Part shown: positions 1 through 12,227 of the stretch, piece after piece | Layout: each line of letters starts with the position of its first letter | Position numbering within the stretch: the stretch's first letter is position 1 | Notes under the pieces: generated by a model | The model's database searches: none | What the model was told of the DNA's origin: nothing | Seen by the model: the letters and a program-made list of their open reading frames with translations, nothing else | DNA from: Magicicada septendecula | Lineage: Eukaryota > Arthropoda > Insecta > Hemiptera > Cicadidae | DNA: 64,000 bases | Assembly: GCA_034769895.1 (NCBI GenBank) | Contig: CM068367.1 | Coordinates: 315,517,986 to 315,581,985 of the forward strand | Direction of reading: 5' to 3' | Made by a program: the position numbers and the translations under genes

Positions 1-534
1 GAATATAACATTGTAGTATAAAAAACAACAAATGAAAAGACAGAATTCTTTACTTCGCCTTTGTTAAAAGCAGCCATTTAGTTAAAATAATTTTACAATT
101 TGCATTTGTATTATATTTGGTTTTTACAGTCACTTCACCTTCCCTGTACTAGCTCCTCCGCATCTTCTAACACACTCTTAACACATGTTTACTCTGTAAC
201 ACATTCTTTGTATTTAATTCTTCTTACCAGCCCCCCTTAGAATAGTCTAGTTGGCTGAAACAATTGTCAGAGTTTGGGAATAAATTATTGTGAAACTATC
301 CAGTGTTTGTGTTTATTTAAATGTTTTTATTTATATGTTTCACCAAGTGCCCAACAAGTCTTCAATTAATACTGTAAACATTTCTATAAAAAATAGAAAT
401 ATTTTTTATAGAAATATAATATAAATTTTAATATTTCATAATAAATATTAAATATTTTTATCAAAGGTACTATTTCTTTTACTGTCATTTGTAAGTTACT
501 TTTGCTATTATTTAAAAGTATACCAGTTAGTCAC
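1..534. other. AT-rich intergenic DNA, no gene seen
   Basis: There is no open reading frame of note on either strand and no recognisable repeat termini. The composition is AT-rich, with many short poly-A/T and AATATT tracts around 380-480. Confidence 0.6.
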
Positions 535-1110
535 ATCTATATATATAAAACTCAAAGTCTGAGGATTTATGGGTACTGAATACAAATCCACACTGTTATA
601 CCAATTGCCACCAAATTTTGCACAGGTAACCTTTGACACAAGGCGAAAAATACTGTCTAACTTGGAATTTGATATTTTGCCCGGTTTGCACGATTTAGGG
701 CCTTTTCGTTGATGCGTATAAAGATGTCAACAATCCATGGAGACCAGAATTAATTACCATAGTACCGGTATCAAATAAATAAACAAATGATATTTAGCGG
801 GATCAGAACTGTACCTTTATCCATTCCTGCAGTTTTTAATATGTGATTGTATCGATATATTTTGTAATTTTGTATACCGATACGTCTATATATTTTGTAA
901 TTGTCTTAATGATTATAAAATTTATGTTTATATGTATTTCTGATGATGCAACGAATAAGTAATGAAATATATTAAAAACTACTACTAAAGATGTCAACAA
1001 TACCATGGAGACCAGAATTAATTACCATAGTAACAAGTAAATAAGCAAAAGCTATTTAGCGGCATCAGAACTGTACATTTATCCATTTCTGCAGTACATT
1101 TTCGATGTTT
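535..1110 (+). repeat. Helitron-like repeat with an internal direct duplication
   Basis: The segment opens with a TCTATATATATAAA-type start followed by text (CTCAAAGTCTGAGG, then CCAAATTTTGCACAGGTAACC) that I recall from 5' regions of insect Helitrons; that part is from memory. Directly visible is a duplicated block of about 110 bp: 720-832 and 987-1094 share an AAAGATGTCAACAAT start, the GGAGACCAGAATTAATTACC core and a CTGCAG end. No Rep/helicase coding is present, so this would be a non-autonomous copy. I found no convincing 3' hairpin plus CTRR terminus, so the class is tentative. Confidence 0.4.
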
Positions 1111-1481
1111 TATATAATATGCGATTGTATTGATATATTAGAATGTGGAAAAGAAGAAGTGTACTAATTGTAAATTGTCCTATTAATGCAAAGCGAAAAT
1201 ACGTGTTGTTTTCATTTGTGAGGTAGGTGACAACGGTTTTTGGTTTTTAGTTTACTGCTGAAATAAATAAAAGCCATGGTTGAGGAAAACATAACGTTTA
1301 ATGTGTTATACAATGTTTCTAACACAGCAACACTTAAAATAAAGAATTTAGTATTTTTGATTTAACAGGTACTTTATAAATATCTCCAAAGGCTTTATAA
1401 ACGGGTACTTCAAAGGCTGTTGCACCAACATAATAATTTATTCTTGGATTTCGTTGTCCATGACGTGTCCGTTACTTAACT
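1111..1481. other. intergenic DNA, no gene seen
   Basis: No coding frame or repeat end is recognised. The stretch leads directly into the foldback repeat that follows. Confidence 0.5.
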
Positions 1482-1731
1482 AAATATCACTATCACTTTA
1501 ACGACTCGGAACACTAGGTTTTTTATAAGTAAAAGCAAAAAGTTTTACCTTACAGCCTTAACCGGTTTTCACCTTTAAAAGGCTTTTTCAGAGGCTACCT
1601 GCGGCAGAAGAAGGTAGCCTCTGAAGAAGCCTTTTAAAGGTGAAAACCGGTTAAGGCTGTAAGGTAAAACTTTTTGCTTTTACTTATAAAAAACCTAGTG
1701 TTCCAAGTCGTTAAAGTAATAGTGATATTTA
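1482..1731. repeat. 250-bp foldback (inverted-repeat) element
   Basis: Two arms of about 120 bp are reverse complements. The outer ends read AAATATCACTATCAC (from 1483) and GTGATATTT (to 1730). The inner ends are GAGGCTACCT (1591-1600) and AGGTAGCCTC (1612-1621), around an 11-base loop. There are only a few mismatches, for example CTCGGAACAC against GTGTTCCAAG. No protein is encoded. A transcript would form a long hairpin; it could equally be a MITE or a recent inverted duplication. Confidence 0.85.
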
Positions 1732-3129
1732 TAATAATTTAGTACAAGTTAAAATAGTAAAAGTGTTGAAAACAACTTTGGAGAGAATTTGACTAATGAG
1801 TACAAAATTGTTATACGATCTGACAGAACACCATATAGACATAGACAATAAAATTATATTAAAATACTTATTAAAAGTCAAATATTCAGGTGTAATATTA
1901 CAAACAGCTAGTATGTAACTAAAACTTATAAAAAACTAAGTTTCTAACACTTTAGTGGCAGCCTATTACAAGACTATTAATACCAGAAACTAGGCATTTT
2001 TGAAGGTTCTTTGAAAGTTAATACTTTACTTAATTTGTGTTCAATGAAAATGATATAAACATTAAAATAATGAACAGAATTTTGTCTCTGAAAATGTATG
2101 AAACATACATTATACATGTATATTACACATCAATAATAAACACTTACTGTCATTTAAACAAAGCCACATTTTCTTATTTTTTTAAAAAGTCTAATGTATA
2201 CTTAAATACAATTATGATAACACCTTTTGTACCAAAATAAGGAATTTCATTTATATTTTCCTGTCATGAAAAAATTTGTAAATATTTATTGCCTAACAAT
2301 ATTTTGGCACTGTATCATAGCCTACATTTCAAATTATATAATCTATAAATATGAACAACAAACAACACAGAATGACACCAATTGTGTGTATCAATTATAT
2401 TAAACAAAAAACTTCTTCTATTTAATGAGTGGACAACATTACAGTTAACATTCAAAAGGATTGTACAAACTGCTTTTTGGGCGTACATAGCCACCAGTAG
2501 ATTTTGTGTAAGATCACATATGACAGCCTGTGGCAGTCATGGGCATTGCACAGATTATAGCATAAATGATTAATAATGACCAATAACTTAACTTAACTTA
2601 ACATATTAATATATAGTATAGTATAACACAATATAAACAGTATAAAACAAACATTATAAAAAGGCAAATTAAATTAAATTTATTTTATTCTGTTGTATTC
2701 TTGTTGAAATTATACTATGATCCTGATTAATCCCATCTTATTCAAGACACAAACAAAAATTGAAAGTAACTGCTTTATTTATCTTTTAACTTTTATTTAT
2801 CAATAACAAATTCAGTATCAATTATCTTCTTATAAACACTAATTTTCATTACAGGTTTGGATGCAGTTCATGAAAAATTTCCAACAATATTAAAAAGAAC
2901 AAAAAATGGTCACAGGCTTGTTTTTTTTTTGTTATTCACTTTGTATAGACAGTATAATCATTTTAATAAATTCTCAGTCACATTAATAATTATTAATATC
3001 TAGTCAAAACTTGTATAACACACAAATAAAAATGCAAATTATCCAACAGGTTTGACACTGTCATACATGTCAGATTATATTATTATTATTATTCCAGCTG
3101 TACAATGTTTACACATTTTCCAGAACCAA
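1732..3129. other. AT-rich intergenic DNA, no gene seen
   Basis: Only short chance frames occur, the longest under 70 codons and without recognisable domains. Short A/T homopolymers are frequent. Confidence 0.5.
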
Positions 3130-3440
3130 AGATTACAGAAGTGATCCGGCTGCAATCTATTTGGTTTTTTAAATTTTCTTTTTTTCAAAAGAATGGGGAG
3201 TTGGCCCATTGCATTAACCCCCAACCTGGAGGACCAGGCAATTTTTAATCAAGGTTTACTTCCTTTAGCCTTTGATAAACCAATACCCAACTACAAGGCA
3301 GCAGCTGCTAGCTTTGGTCCGCCCCGGGTATTTTATTTCCTCGGTACCCACCATATCTGGTGAGCATTTGCCTATCCGCCACCTGGGGAGGCGCCCGATG
3401 GGAGACTACCAACTCCACACGGGATGTGTGTGTGGGTGTG
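3130..3440. repeat. GC-richer dispersed-repeat fragment, class unknown
   Basis: This block is clearly richer in G+C than its surroundings, with runs such as CCGCCCCGGG and CCACCTGGGGAGGCGCCC, and has no coding frame. It lies between the hAT transposase and AT-rich DNA. It resembles the 3' part of a LINE or SINE-type repeat, but I cannot assign a family. It ends near a TGTGTGTGTGGG microsatellite. Confidence 0.35.
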
Positions 3441-3735
3441 TATAATTGCTAACACAAGTAATGATCAATTTACAAGTGAAAATATAAGACTTTACTAAAT
3501 CCTAACAAATTCAAAATGTCATAATATTTGTAAATATTAAAACTTAATATTCAAAAATATGAATTAAAAAATACAAATAATATATACATATAATACACTT
3601 AAAATGAAAATAATAATTTACAGGAAAAAGTAAACTAAACTGACCTCAAATTCAAAAACTACCTCTAATTATACAATACCAAAATTTATTAAAAACTACA
3701 AGAAGAATTTAATTCACCAATTAAAAAATAAACTC
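3441..3735. other. AT-rich 3' flank of the hAT transposase
   Basis: AT-rich sequence without coding potential, between the repeat fragment and the stop codon of the hAT pseudogene. It should contain the hAT 3' terminus, but I could not place a terminal inverted repeat. Confidence 0.4.
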
Positions 3736-5208
3736 TTATTCAAGATTATGATTCAAAAACATTATCATAGATAAATTTTTTGAAGTCAGTCGACTTCTTT
3801 TTTCTGTTAAAGTGTTCCCAGCTTTTGAAAAAATTCGTTCGCAAGGAACTGAAGTTGCTGGTATACACAGCCGCTTCAGAACAAGTTTATATAATCGCGG
3901 ATACACTCCTCTGCGTTGGTTCCACCATTCTAGGGGATTTAAAGTCCTCTTCAGCAATGGCTCAGCTAAAAACTTGTCTACTTCAACAATTGCTGCTGCC
4001 TTTGGATTACTAACTGCTGCTAGCTGGTGCACCTTCTCATCAAATTCATTCCAGAGAGTTGTTTTGGGAGTTGATGATGTTGTGACTTCAGACGTGCTGC
4101 AATCTTCTTCCACACACACACACACACACACTATTTAATTTTGCTACAACAGAGGTATAAGTGACCCTAAAAGCATTTTCATTTCCCCCAAAACCACATT
4201 TTTTAAATCTAGGGTCAAGAAATGTAGCTTGGGCTACTAGCTCTATTTGGGAAGTGTCCTGATCCCTAGTGCGTATATTTAATTGTCGCAGTAATTCTAA
4301 ATTTATTTCCTGAATTTCAGGCTCTACTGTTGCTGTTAAATACTGTTCCACTCTCTGTTTGAGGATATTTTTGAGTACAAATGCCTTTGATAAGCTGACA
4401 GTTTTTTCTGAACAGATTTCAGTGGTCATTTCATAGAAAACTTTTAAACTGTCAATAGCCTGCTGAATAATAGCCCACTGTCTGTTACTTAATTGTTTTT
4501 CATCTCCTTGCAGCAGGGCGAGAGTAGAAATGAGTGGGTCTTTGGTTTTTAATAGCCGCTCCAGCTTATCGTAAGTTGAATTCCACCTAGTTGGAACACT
4601 TTGTTTCAGTTTTAACACTGGTAAATCCATCTGCTTTTGAATTTCTTCAAGCTTTTCCAAGCTAACAGCACTATGCTTAAAGAACTGAACAATAATTTTG
4701 CATTTTTCAAGAATACTGTCTTTTTTTACAGAATAATGCCATTCTGAACAATTAAATTTAGAGTGTGTGCAAAACATGGTAGGTGTCGAAAATGTAGTTG
4801 CCGTATTGCAGCCACCATGTTAGGAGCATTGTCTGTCACTACTGCAGCAACTTTGTTTATAATACCCCATTCTTTACAAATGTCTTTAATTTTAGTGGCA
4901 ATGTTGACTGTTGAATGGGATACTGAAAACTGTTCACAGCTTAACAGAAGAGAATTTAAGACACTTTGGTCATTTACAAAATGTTCTGTAACAGCTATAA
5001 AGTTTTCGTTGTTGCAAGATGTCCATGTGTCCGTTGTAAGTGCTACAGCCACACTATTATTTAACCTGTTTTTTATAGTATCAACCATTTCCCTACACAT
5101 CATTGGCATTGTGCTGCTGATTAATGTCTTCCTTGAAGGCAGAGAATAGTTTGGACATAATAAATGAACAAAATGTTTAAACTCCTGGTCTTCAACAATA
5201 CTAAATGG
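3736..5208 (-). pseudogene. hAT transposase, catalytic and dimerisation parts (broken)
   Basis: Read leftwards from 5208, this carries the body of a ZBED/hAT-family transposase. Visible landmarks are the catalytic-region motif VAAVVTDNAPNMV, the CFAHTLNL motif, and a C-terminal hATC dimerisation domain (PLEWWNQRR, then CIPATSVPCERIFSKAG). It is broken twice: a frameshift near 4735, after LNLIVQNGI, and another at a (CA)n run at 4113-4131 in the middle of the frame. The N-terminal BED finger lies about 6 kb away at 11158-11622, separated by LTR element A. At the junction the reading frame (KEYYP / FSIVED) continues exactly across the ATGG target duplication, so both pieces were one gene before insertion. 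Not functional as it stands. Confidence 0.9.
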
Positions 5209-5632
5209 TGTATAATTACGGACTAATACATTTATGATATTTATCAATAGTAATGCTTGATAGTTATGTACTTACCACTATTAATTTCTCACTAGGGTCC
5301 CAGGCTTCGTTCTAAAGCAAGACCAGAAGCAGTGTGGGGTACAAAATAAAGACTCTAACGACATGTATGTTGAAAAGAAAACTTTTGTTTTAATTTTTTC
5401 TAAATTATCATTATTCACAGTTACAACACCACAATGGAGTCTTATATCTACCAAGACGGCGGCTGTGCATTTCCGCTAAATAATTATTTATTAACTTTCA
5501 TTATTCAAATTTTGTAAGTTACTCGACACAAAGTCATTTTAAATAGTCTGCAGTTATATTTAAGTTGATTTACTACGTTTCTCAAAAAGAACATAAACCA
5601 ACGCCTCAATCTCTGTTAGAATGCCGGCATCA

Positions 5633-5665
<33 letters not shown>

Positions 5666-6513
5666 TCTATATGCCCCATACATTGGTACATTTAACTGAT
5701 ATCATTTGAGCTCATTTAATTGCTTAATAGAATTGTAATTTTGAATTTTGTTGTTCTACTTAGCCATCGGTATTCCTCCCCGTCGCCACGTGTTACACTG
5801 AAAGTATGTCCGAACGTTCATTAGTTATCACATTGTTATTTTGGGTTTATTCACTCCACTTACTACATCCTTGAAATACCGCTTCACTTTTAGGTCGGTT
5901 TGCGCACTTTCTATAGTTAAAAGAAAACATTTGGGGCCCACAAGTCTTTTGTCTACCCGGCCGGGTCTAAAATTATTTTCCGACTGAAGCGGAGAGCACC
6001 AAAAACTCCCCCTCTACAACTGGTTGCTTACAGGAAACGCACTGCCTCCAGGTTATAAATTTTTTTGGTCACCGTTCACAGTGCATGGCTTTGTGGACGT
6101 GCCACGTGGTTATTATTGTTGCAAGTCGACGATACGGAAGGCTTTTGTAGGTGTGGCTTTGATTTAATTTCCGTCGTCTCGGACGCACATGGTAATGAGA
6201 TCTTGCATCTTGGCCATATTTACGGCGTCGGTTTTATGGCTTGAGGCGTAGTTGCTGGGCCCCGCCGCATGTGTGCGCGTACCTGTAAATGACAAACACT
6301 CGATGTCATGACAGAGTGTTGCATTCCAAACTACACTCTACTCCAAAAGTTTACATAGCTGTTCTTTGTTCAACTGCAGTCGTATTTTACATGGGACTGG
6401 TAATCACGTTTAAATAAATTTAATAAAATAAAAACCCCATTTTGACATATGAAGCACAATAAAATTAATTGTCTGTACCAATATTTTCCTATACTGATTT
6501 ATGTACTGTCACA
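5209..6513 (-). repeat. element A 3' LTR
   Basis: On the - strand it begins TGTGACAGTACATAAATC and ends ATTATACA, 1305 bp. It matches 9853-11153 with scattered substitutions and one variable CT/CA microsatellite (about 5634-5665). The tip TGTGACAGTAC is shared with other LTRs in this window. Confidence 0.92.
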
Positions 6514-6562
6514 AAACCCCCTCAATGAGAGGTTTTATGTCGAAACATAAAAACTCTCATTG
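6514..6562 (-). promoter_or_regulatory. element A polypurine tract with adjacent stem-loop
   Basis: On the - strand a two-part hairpin (CAATGAGA/TCTCATTG at 6555-6562 with 6523-6530, and TTTTATG/CATAAAA at 6533-6539 with 6546-6552) runs directly into GAGGGGGTTT and the 3' LTR. The same architecture with different stem bases is found in element C (34464-34512, 43009-43057). The polypurine tract would prime plus-strand DNA synthesis. The role of the hairpin is inferred. Confidence 0.75.
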
Positions 6563-7299
6563 ACTCATTCACACTTCCTAAAGGGATCAGCCCAGATATG
6601 TCACAACAACCCCCTGTAGTGTTTATATAAAAAAGAAATACAATCACTTACCCTTGGTCCAATGATGGTGACCGTACCTGCCTGACCTTACTGGACTTCT
6701 CAGGAGAGATTCCAACACCGGAAGGCCAATAGGCACGTAACGCTCCTGCTCTGACGCACCGGCCAGCTCAGGACCGCCGTCACAGCATCACTAAACTCTG
6801 AAACATTGAATACAAAATTTTAAATAGTGGCCTTGTATAATCCCATATCCACAACTGATATGTCTCCCCTTAGCTGCATTGGTTTATGTTTAGAGGCATT
6901 GGTTGCTTAACTCTAAAAATTCTTTAATAACAAAAACAAACAAGATTTAGGACAGAAAATCCATTTCCCTTTTTGACATGCCTATATTTATCAAAGCTTT
7001 CTGACTCCAGTCAATGTTACTTTACTCTCTTCACCATAAAAAAATATACTCTTATACTAAGATCATAACACATAAAACAAAATTTTTAAATTTTCAAAAA
7101 CAACAACTATCTACTTCTATCATATAAAATTTAAAACATAACTTTTATTATGACAAACCAATTTTTTTTTTCAGCTTTCCTTATTTCAATATTTCTTTAC
7201 CACAGAATCAGAACTACTTTTTGTGTTCAACACCATTATTAACATTACTTATTTAATACTTACCATTTGTTACCGTTGATACCCCTGTAGCAACCTCCT

Positions 7300-7870
7300 A
7301 ACCACACACACTATTACCCCCCTGGACTGTGGCGTCCAGTTGCCTTCACAAGGACGGAATTGGTGGAAGAATTTTAGCATCTCCTTGTCCTTGCATCAGC
7401 TTTACATTTTTAAAAGTGTCAGATATCATAATATCTGGAGTTCATATTTATAACCTTAAGGCGGGTCTATCACCTGTTTGGCTGTTCCTACTCGAACAAG
7501 GTGATAGCCGCTGTTCCATAGTTCCGGGGATTTCCCCTAAGTGGCCCCCCATTAATTTCAACTTTCACCAATTTTCAGGACAACCAACCCCATGGTCAGT
7601 TTTACAATTGCAGCCCACAGCTGGCTGTTGTCCAAAACCACGATTAGTGCTGGTAAGACAGTAATCGCCCGAAAGGGCGGGGAAATCATCTTCATTAGCA
7701 TGTTTTACTCTAACATCAATTATACACTGCACAGTTAAGAATCATATATAATATAAAATTATATCAAAGTTGTACAGTGAATGTACGCTGATTTCGGCCT
7801 CCGATGATGGCAACGAATTTGTGCGTTACTCATCAACCCATAATAGTGGTACATGCCACCACTGCAATAG
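7300..7870 (-). ncRNA. conserved structured RNA module, copy A
   Basis: Read on the - strand, this noncoding stretch after the gag-like frame folds into a series of hairpins also found in elements B and C. The closing stem GATTTCCCC/GGGGAAATC pairs 7679-7687 with 7529-7537. An inner hairpin CGATTA/TAATCG pairs 7662-7667 with 7641-7646. A hairpin CTATCACCT/AGGTGATAG (7499-7507 with 7467-7475) contains a second stem TGTTC/GAACA. CAGATAT/ATATCTG is at 7431-7437 with 7420-7426, and CAAGGAC/GTCCTTG at 7387-7393 with 7349-7355. The 18-base core AACTATGGAACAGCGGCT (7506-7523) is identical in all four copies. An AATAGTGTGTGTGG block (7301-7314) is shared with element C. Function unknown. Confidence 0.8.
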
Positions 7871-8550
7871 CCTACCTAAATCTAAACTTAATGTCCTTCT
7901 ACTTTGCAATCTCTACATTCCATCATTGATTTACACTTTTAATAACACCAAACAACCCCAAAAATCACCCTTTAACCTTGTATAATAACATATATACATG
8001 AACAATATCATTGCTACATTTAATCAAACAACTCACATTTAAATAATTTGCATAAAAATTATAAACACTACTATTATCATTTCCATCAATTCTTTTACAT
8101 CAAACTTTCAATTATTTAACTTCATCATCAAATCTTTCTCATACAATGTTTTAAATTAATTAATCTTCAGTTATTTAATTTAATTATTTAAAAATTTCAC
8201 CATTACTTTCATCTGAGAACAAAATGTTATAAGTATTATTAAAGCAATTTCACTATGACTTCCTATTACATACCTGGTTTACATAAACATACATATAATA
8301 CACCACATACTGTAATCCAAACATACATTTAACATTGACACACAAAAAATATACAATCCAAACTTATTATTTTATCATTGATCATAAATCAGTTCATAAA
8401 CCTTCCATTTTAAAAAACACTGTCCATATATATAAATGTTCATTACACAATAAAACAATTTATCCACCATCATCAAATAATAATCGAATCTTAGGTCTAC
8501 ATACATTATTCATTATTGAATACATGATATTATCATCATCAATGTAATAC
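7871..8550. other. noncoding part of element A
   Basis: AT-rich internal sequence between the gag-like frame and the structured RNA module. No protein domain is seen on either strand. Confidence 0.5.
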
Positions 8551-9627
8551 TTATCTAATTTTTTTATATCTTTCCACAATATCGTTTGAATTAATAGGCT
8601 TATCCCATATTATTTCATCGTGTAACATGTCATCATAGGGTATGGTCCTGTCACCCTTAGTATAATTTGTCATAATCGTGTAAGTCATCTTATCATCTTT
8701 AACAACATCATCTACTGTTTCTATATCAATGCAAGGTAAAATTTTAATATAATGGTACACCATCTCTACACCTAACCTTTCTACAAACTCTTCATAATTT
8801 CTATTTACTTTAAAAATCTCTATCTCTCTCTTTCTCTCAAAATATCTCTCACAATAACACCAAGTTACACTCTCTCTCTCTCTCTCAATATATGCAGGGG
8901 ACACTAACTCATAATTACTGCACCACCTATGAAGTGCACAAAAAATCCAGGGAATTCTATTTGCAGACCTTTTGTCTTCCATATATTCACGTGAAGCCAT
9001 TTCTTCACCCCCAACTACAACATTAAGGGAAAATTTTACCCCCTGCAATCCCTCTACCTGTATATTCTTTCTCCACTTTCTCTCTCTCTCTCTCTCTCAT
9101 CAACACATACTAACATTCCAACATTATATTCTACTCTCTCTAAAATTTCATTATCACCATCAATATCCACACAATTATTTTCTAATACCATATTTTTACT
9201 TCTATTATCATTGTTATCACTTGTAAACTCACTATTCAAATCATCATTATTACTCACCTTGTTATTAATTTTTTCTTCCTTATTTTTCGTCCTATTTTCA
9301 CTGCTACTTATCTTCTTATTCCTTAGTACTTAATCTCTCATCTAACCTTTTATTCACTTCGTCAAATTGTTTATCAAAATTATCATTTAGTTTTTTAATT
9401 TCATTTTTTACTTCATCAAATTTTACGTTAAAATTATTTTGGATTTCTCTAATTTCACTTTTCTGCTCGTTGAATCTTTCATTCAACTCATTACTTTGAA
9501 TTTTCATTAATTGAAATAGGTCATCTAATGACACTTTACTACTTGTCGGTGTTGATTTTGCATTAACTCCCATCATTATCATGGATTCTGTTTCATTTAA
9601 ATTGGCACTCTCATTATTGTCTGCCAT
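8551..9627 (-). pseudogene. gag-like protein of element A, broken in three frames
   Basis: The frame starts at 9627 (MADNNESANLNETESM) with a predicted coiled coil rich in E, N and K (ERFNEQKSEIREIQNNF, VKNEIKKLNDNFDKQFDEV). The downstream part (9048-8551) contains ESVTWCYCERYFERKREIEI and NRNYEEFVERL, which align with ESVIWYYDERDLNRELYVDK and NYEEWKERL in element C and with ERYLERELFVDEEIEL in element B. There is no CCHC zinc knuckle. The pieces (9316-9627, 9054-9257, 8551-9048) are in different frames, with a (CT)n run at 9080-9098 at one of the breaks. Role by analogy: particle or RNA-binding protein of an LTR element. The family is not recognised. Confidence 0.7.
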
Positions 9628-9852
9628 TTTTCAGGAGAATTTTATTTAAATATTTTTTTTTATAAAAATATGTATGCCAAATTGTTGTTTTATGTGTTTT
9701 AACCTACCAATACCCTAACCTCGTAATCACCACGTAACCTCTTATTTACGTGTTATATTATATACTCTTTTGACACCCACTCTGTTTCTGTTTCTGTCTG
9801 GCTTATTTTATATAAAAAAATTTTATATAAGGTCACAGTTCAGGCTGCCATT

Positions 9853-11153
9853 TGTATAATTACGGACTAATACATTTACGATATTTATCAATAATAATGC
9901 TTGATAGTTATGTATTTACTACTATTAATTTCTCACTAGGGTCCCAGGGTTCATTCTTAAGCGAGACCAGAAACAGTGTGGGGTACGAAATAAAGACTCT
10001 AACGACATGTATGTTGAAAAGAAAACTTTTGTTTTAATTTTTTCTAAATTATCATTATTCACAGTTACAACACCACAATGGAGTCTTATATCTACCAAGA
10101 CGGCGGCTGTGCACTTCCGCTTAAATAATTATTTAATAACTTTCATTATTCAAATTTTGTAAGTTACTCGATACAAAGTCATTTTAAATAGTCTGCAGTT
10201 ATATTTAAGTTGATTTACTACGTTTCTCAAAAAGAACATAAACTAACGCCTCAATCTGTTAGAATGCCGGCATCACTCTCTCTCTCTCTCTCACACACAC
10301 ACACTCTATATGCCCCATACATTGGTACATTTAACTGATATCATTTGAGCTCATTTAATTGCTTAATAGAATTGTAATTTTGAATTTTGTTGTTCTACTT
10401 AGCCATCGGTATCCTCCCCGTCGCCACGTGTTACACTGAAAGTATGTCCGAACGTTCATTAGTTATCACATTGTTATTTTGGGTTTATTCACTCCACTTA
10501 CTACATTCTTGAAATACCGCTTCACTTTTAGGTCGGTTTGCGCACTTTCTATAGTTAAAAGAAAACATTTGGGGCCCACAAGTCTTTTGTCTACCCGGCC
10601 AGGTTTAAAATTGTTTTCCGACTGAAGCGGAGAGCACCAAAAACTCCCCCTCTACAACTGGTTGCTTACAGGAAACGCACTGCCTCCAGGTTATAAATTT
10701 TTTTGGTCACCGTTCACAGTGCATGGCTTTGTGGACGTGCCACGTGGTTATTATTGTTGCAAGTCGACGATACGGAAGGCTTTTGTAGGTGTGGCTTTGA
10801 TTTAATTTCCGTCATCTCAAACGCACATGGTAATGAGATCTTGCGTCTTGGCCATATTTACGGCGTCGGTTTTATGGCTTGAGGCGTAGTTGCTGGGCCC
10901 CGCCGCATGTGTGCGCGTAGCTGTACGTGACAAACACTTGATTTCATGACAGAGTGTTGCATTCCAAACTACACTCTACTCCAAAAGTTTACGTAGCTGT
11001 TCTTTGTTCAACTGCAGTTGTATTTTACATGGTACTGGTAATCACACGTTTAAATAAATTTAATAAAATAAAAACCCCATTTTGACATATGAAGCATAAT
11101 AAAATTAATTGTCTGTACCAATATTTTCCTATATTGATTTATGTACTGTCACA
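9853..11153 (-). repeat. element A 5' LTR
   Basis: 1301 bp and nearly identical to 5209-6513. On the - strand it should hold the promoter of element A. Immediately downstream (9852 leftwards) comes AA and then TGGCAGCCTGAACTGTGAC as the primer-binding-site candidate. The TSD copy ATGG follows at 11154. Confidence 0.92.
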
Positions 11154-11157
11154 ATGG

Positions 11158-11622
11158 ATAATACTCTTTTATTATCATTTTCAGCAGCTGATCATTTATA
11201 TTTTTCACTTTATTTAGAGAAATGGGCCTTACTATATCAATAAATTTTGAAATAGGTGCTTGCACCTGAGAATTTGGAGGTGCCAATGATGAAGAGATTG
11301 TTGGCTGGGGAGAAACAATTTGTGCTGGTGGTGAGGTTGAAGAAGAAGCAATACATTCCGAAACTGTGACACCAGTACTGACCAAAGGCGAAGGAAATCT
11401 TGATGTCCCTAGTCTCTTCTCTAAACGTTGGTATGGAAGTGAAGAAGGAACATCTACTGTAATGTGCTTCTTCTTAAGATGCCTCTGAAGATTGCCTGAT
11501 GCAGCCCCTTTGGTGCTTATAATGGTCTTACAGTAATGGCATTCTGCTTTCCCATCCTCTTTTTGATTAAAATGGAGCCATATGTCACTCCTTTTTCGTT
11601 CCATTCTGAAAGACACACACAC
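11158..11622 (-). pseudogene. hAT transposase, BED zinc-finger N-terminal part
   Basis: This is the N-terminal piece of the same hAT transposase. It shows a BED-type zinc finger: WLHFNQKEDGKAECHYCK, then GNLQRHLKKKH, giving the C-x2-C...H-x4-H pattern expected for DNA binding. A Ser/Pro-rich linker follows, then KNINDQLLKMIIKEYYP, where the LTR of element A interrupts it. The likely start is the Met at about 11604 (MERKRSDIW). On the - strand it follows a pyrimidine-rich tract ending in CTTTCAG, so a splice acceptor just before the start is plausible. The frame resumes at 5208. Confidence 0.88.
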
Positions 11623-12227
11623 AATATAGAGTCATTTTGATATAATGTAAAGCTGTATTATTACATCTACCAATACAAGTTTTTCACAGGAACTGATATA
11701 AAAGCAATACATTTTTGTGACAGCACCTTGATTGGCATTGTGTACGTTTAGAAATTAAAAAGGAAAAAATAATTTTATGACTGTGAGGAATAGACCAAGA
11801 GGCAATGAAATATTATCTGAATGGTTTTCAATTCTGCAACACTCTAGGAGGTAAATTTTTATACTCACAATTCACTCCTTTTTAATAAAAATGTGAGTAT
11901 GTTTTAAAAAGAACAAGTTGCCACTGTAATCATAATAAAATGCTCAACACTTCACTTAATAAACTATAATTTGATAAAGTTGAAATTTACAAAACAGATA
12001 TTAGTGATCAAAAAATTAAAGCGGCTCCTATTTTAAAATTTGAGATAAAAAAATAATTGTTACGTAAACACATACCAAATTTCATTAACATATCACAATT
12101 ACTTCTTGAAATATAAATTTTTACTTAAAATACACAAAACAGTGGCCAGGCTGGAAATGAGACATTTCCAGACCTATGTTGATAATTACAGTAACTTTTT
12201 TCTTATATTGGTGTATAAATCCTCTAA
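11623..12227. other. intergenic DNA upstream of the hAT transposase, no gene seen
   Basis: No coding frame is recognised. This stretch should contain the 5' end of the hAT element, but no terminal inverted repeat could be placed. Confidence 0.45.

Larger units (their letters stand above)
5209..11153 (-). mobile_element. LTR retroelement A (pol-less), inserted in the hAT gene
   Basis: This is a complete LTR element on the - strand, 5.9 kb long, bounded by two near-identical LTRs of about 1.3 kb and flanked by the 4-bp duplication ATGG (5205-5208 and 11154-11157). LTR ends are TG...CA. On the - strand a TGGCAGCC primer-binding-like site follows the 5' LTR after two bases, and a GAGGGGGTTT polypurine tract precedes the 3' LTR. 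A 4-bp duplication fits the Ty3/gypsy group. The 3.3-kb internal region encodes only a gag-like frame (8551-9627), and no protease, reverse transcriptase or integrase is visible. It also holds a structured RNA module (7300-7870). It is probably mobilised in trans. Confidence 0.92.

Noticed and set aside
3780..4138. Plus-strand frames over the hAT C-terminal region (also 4763-5149)
   Set aside because: They lie opposite clear hAT transposase motifs and read as antisense shadows, partly through the CA repeat.
5634..5665. CT/CA and GA/CT runs as CRISPR-like or regulatory repeats
   Set aside because: They are ordinary dinucleotide microsatellites; no CRISPR-type repeat-spacer pattern occurs anywhere in the window.
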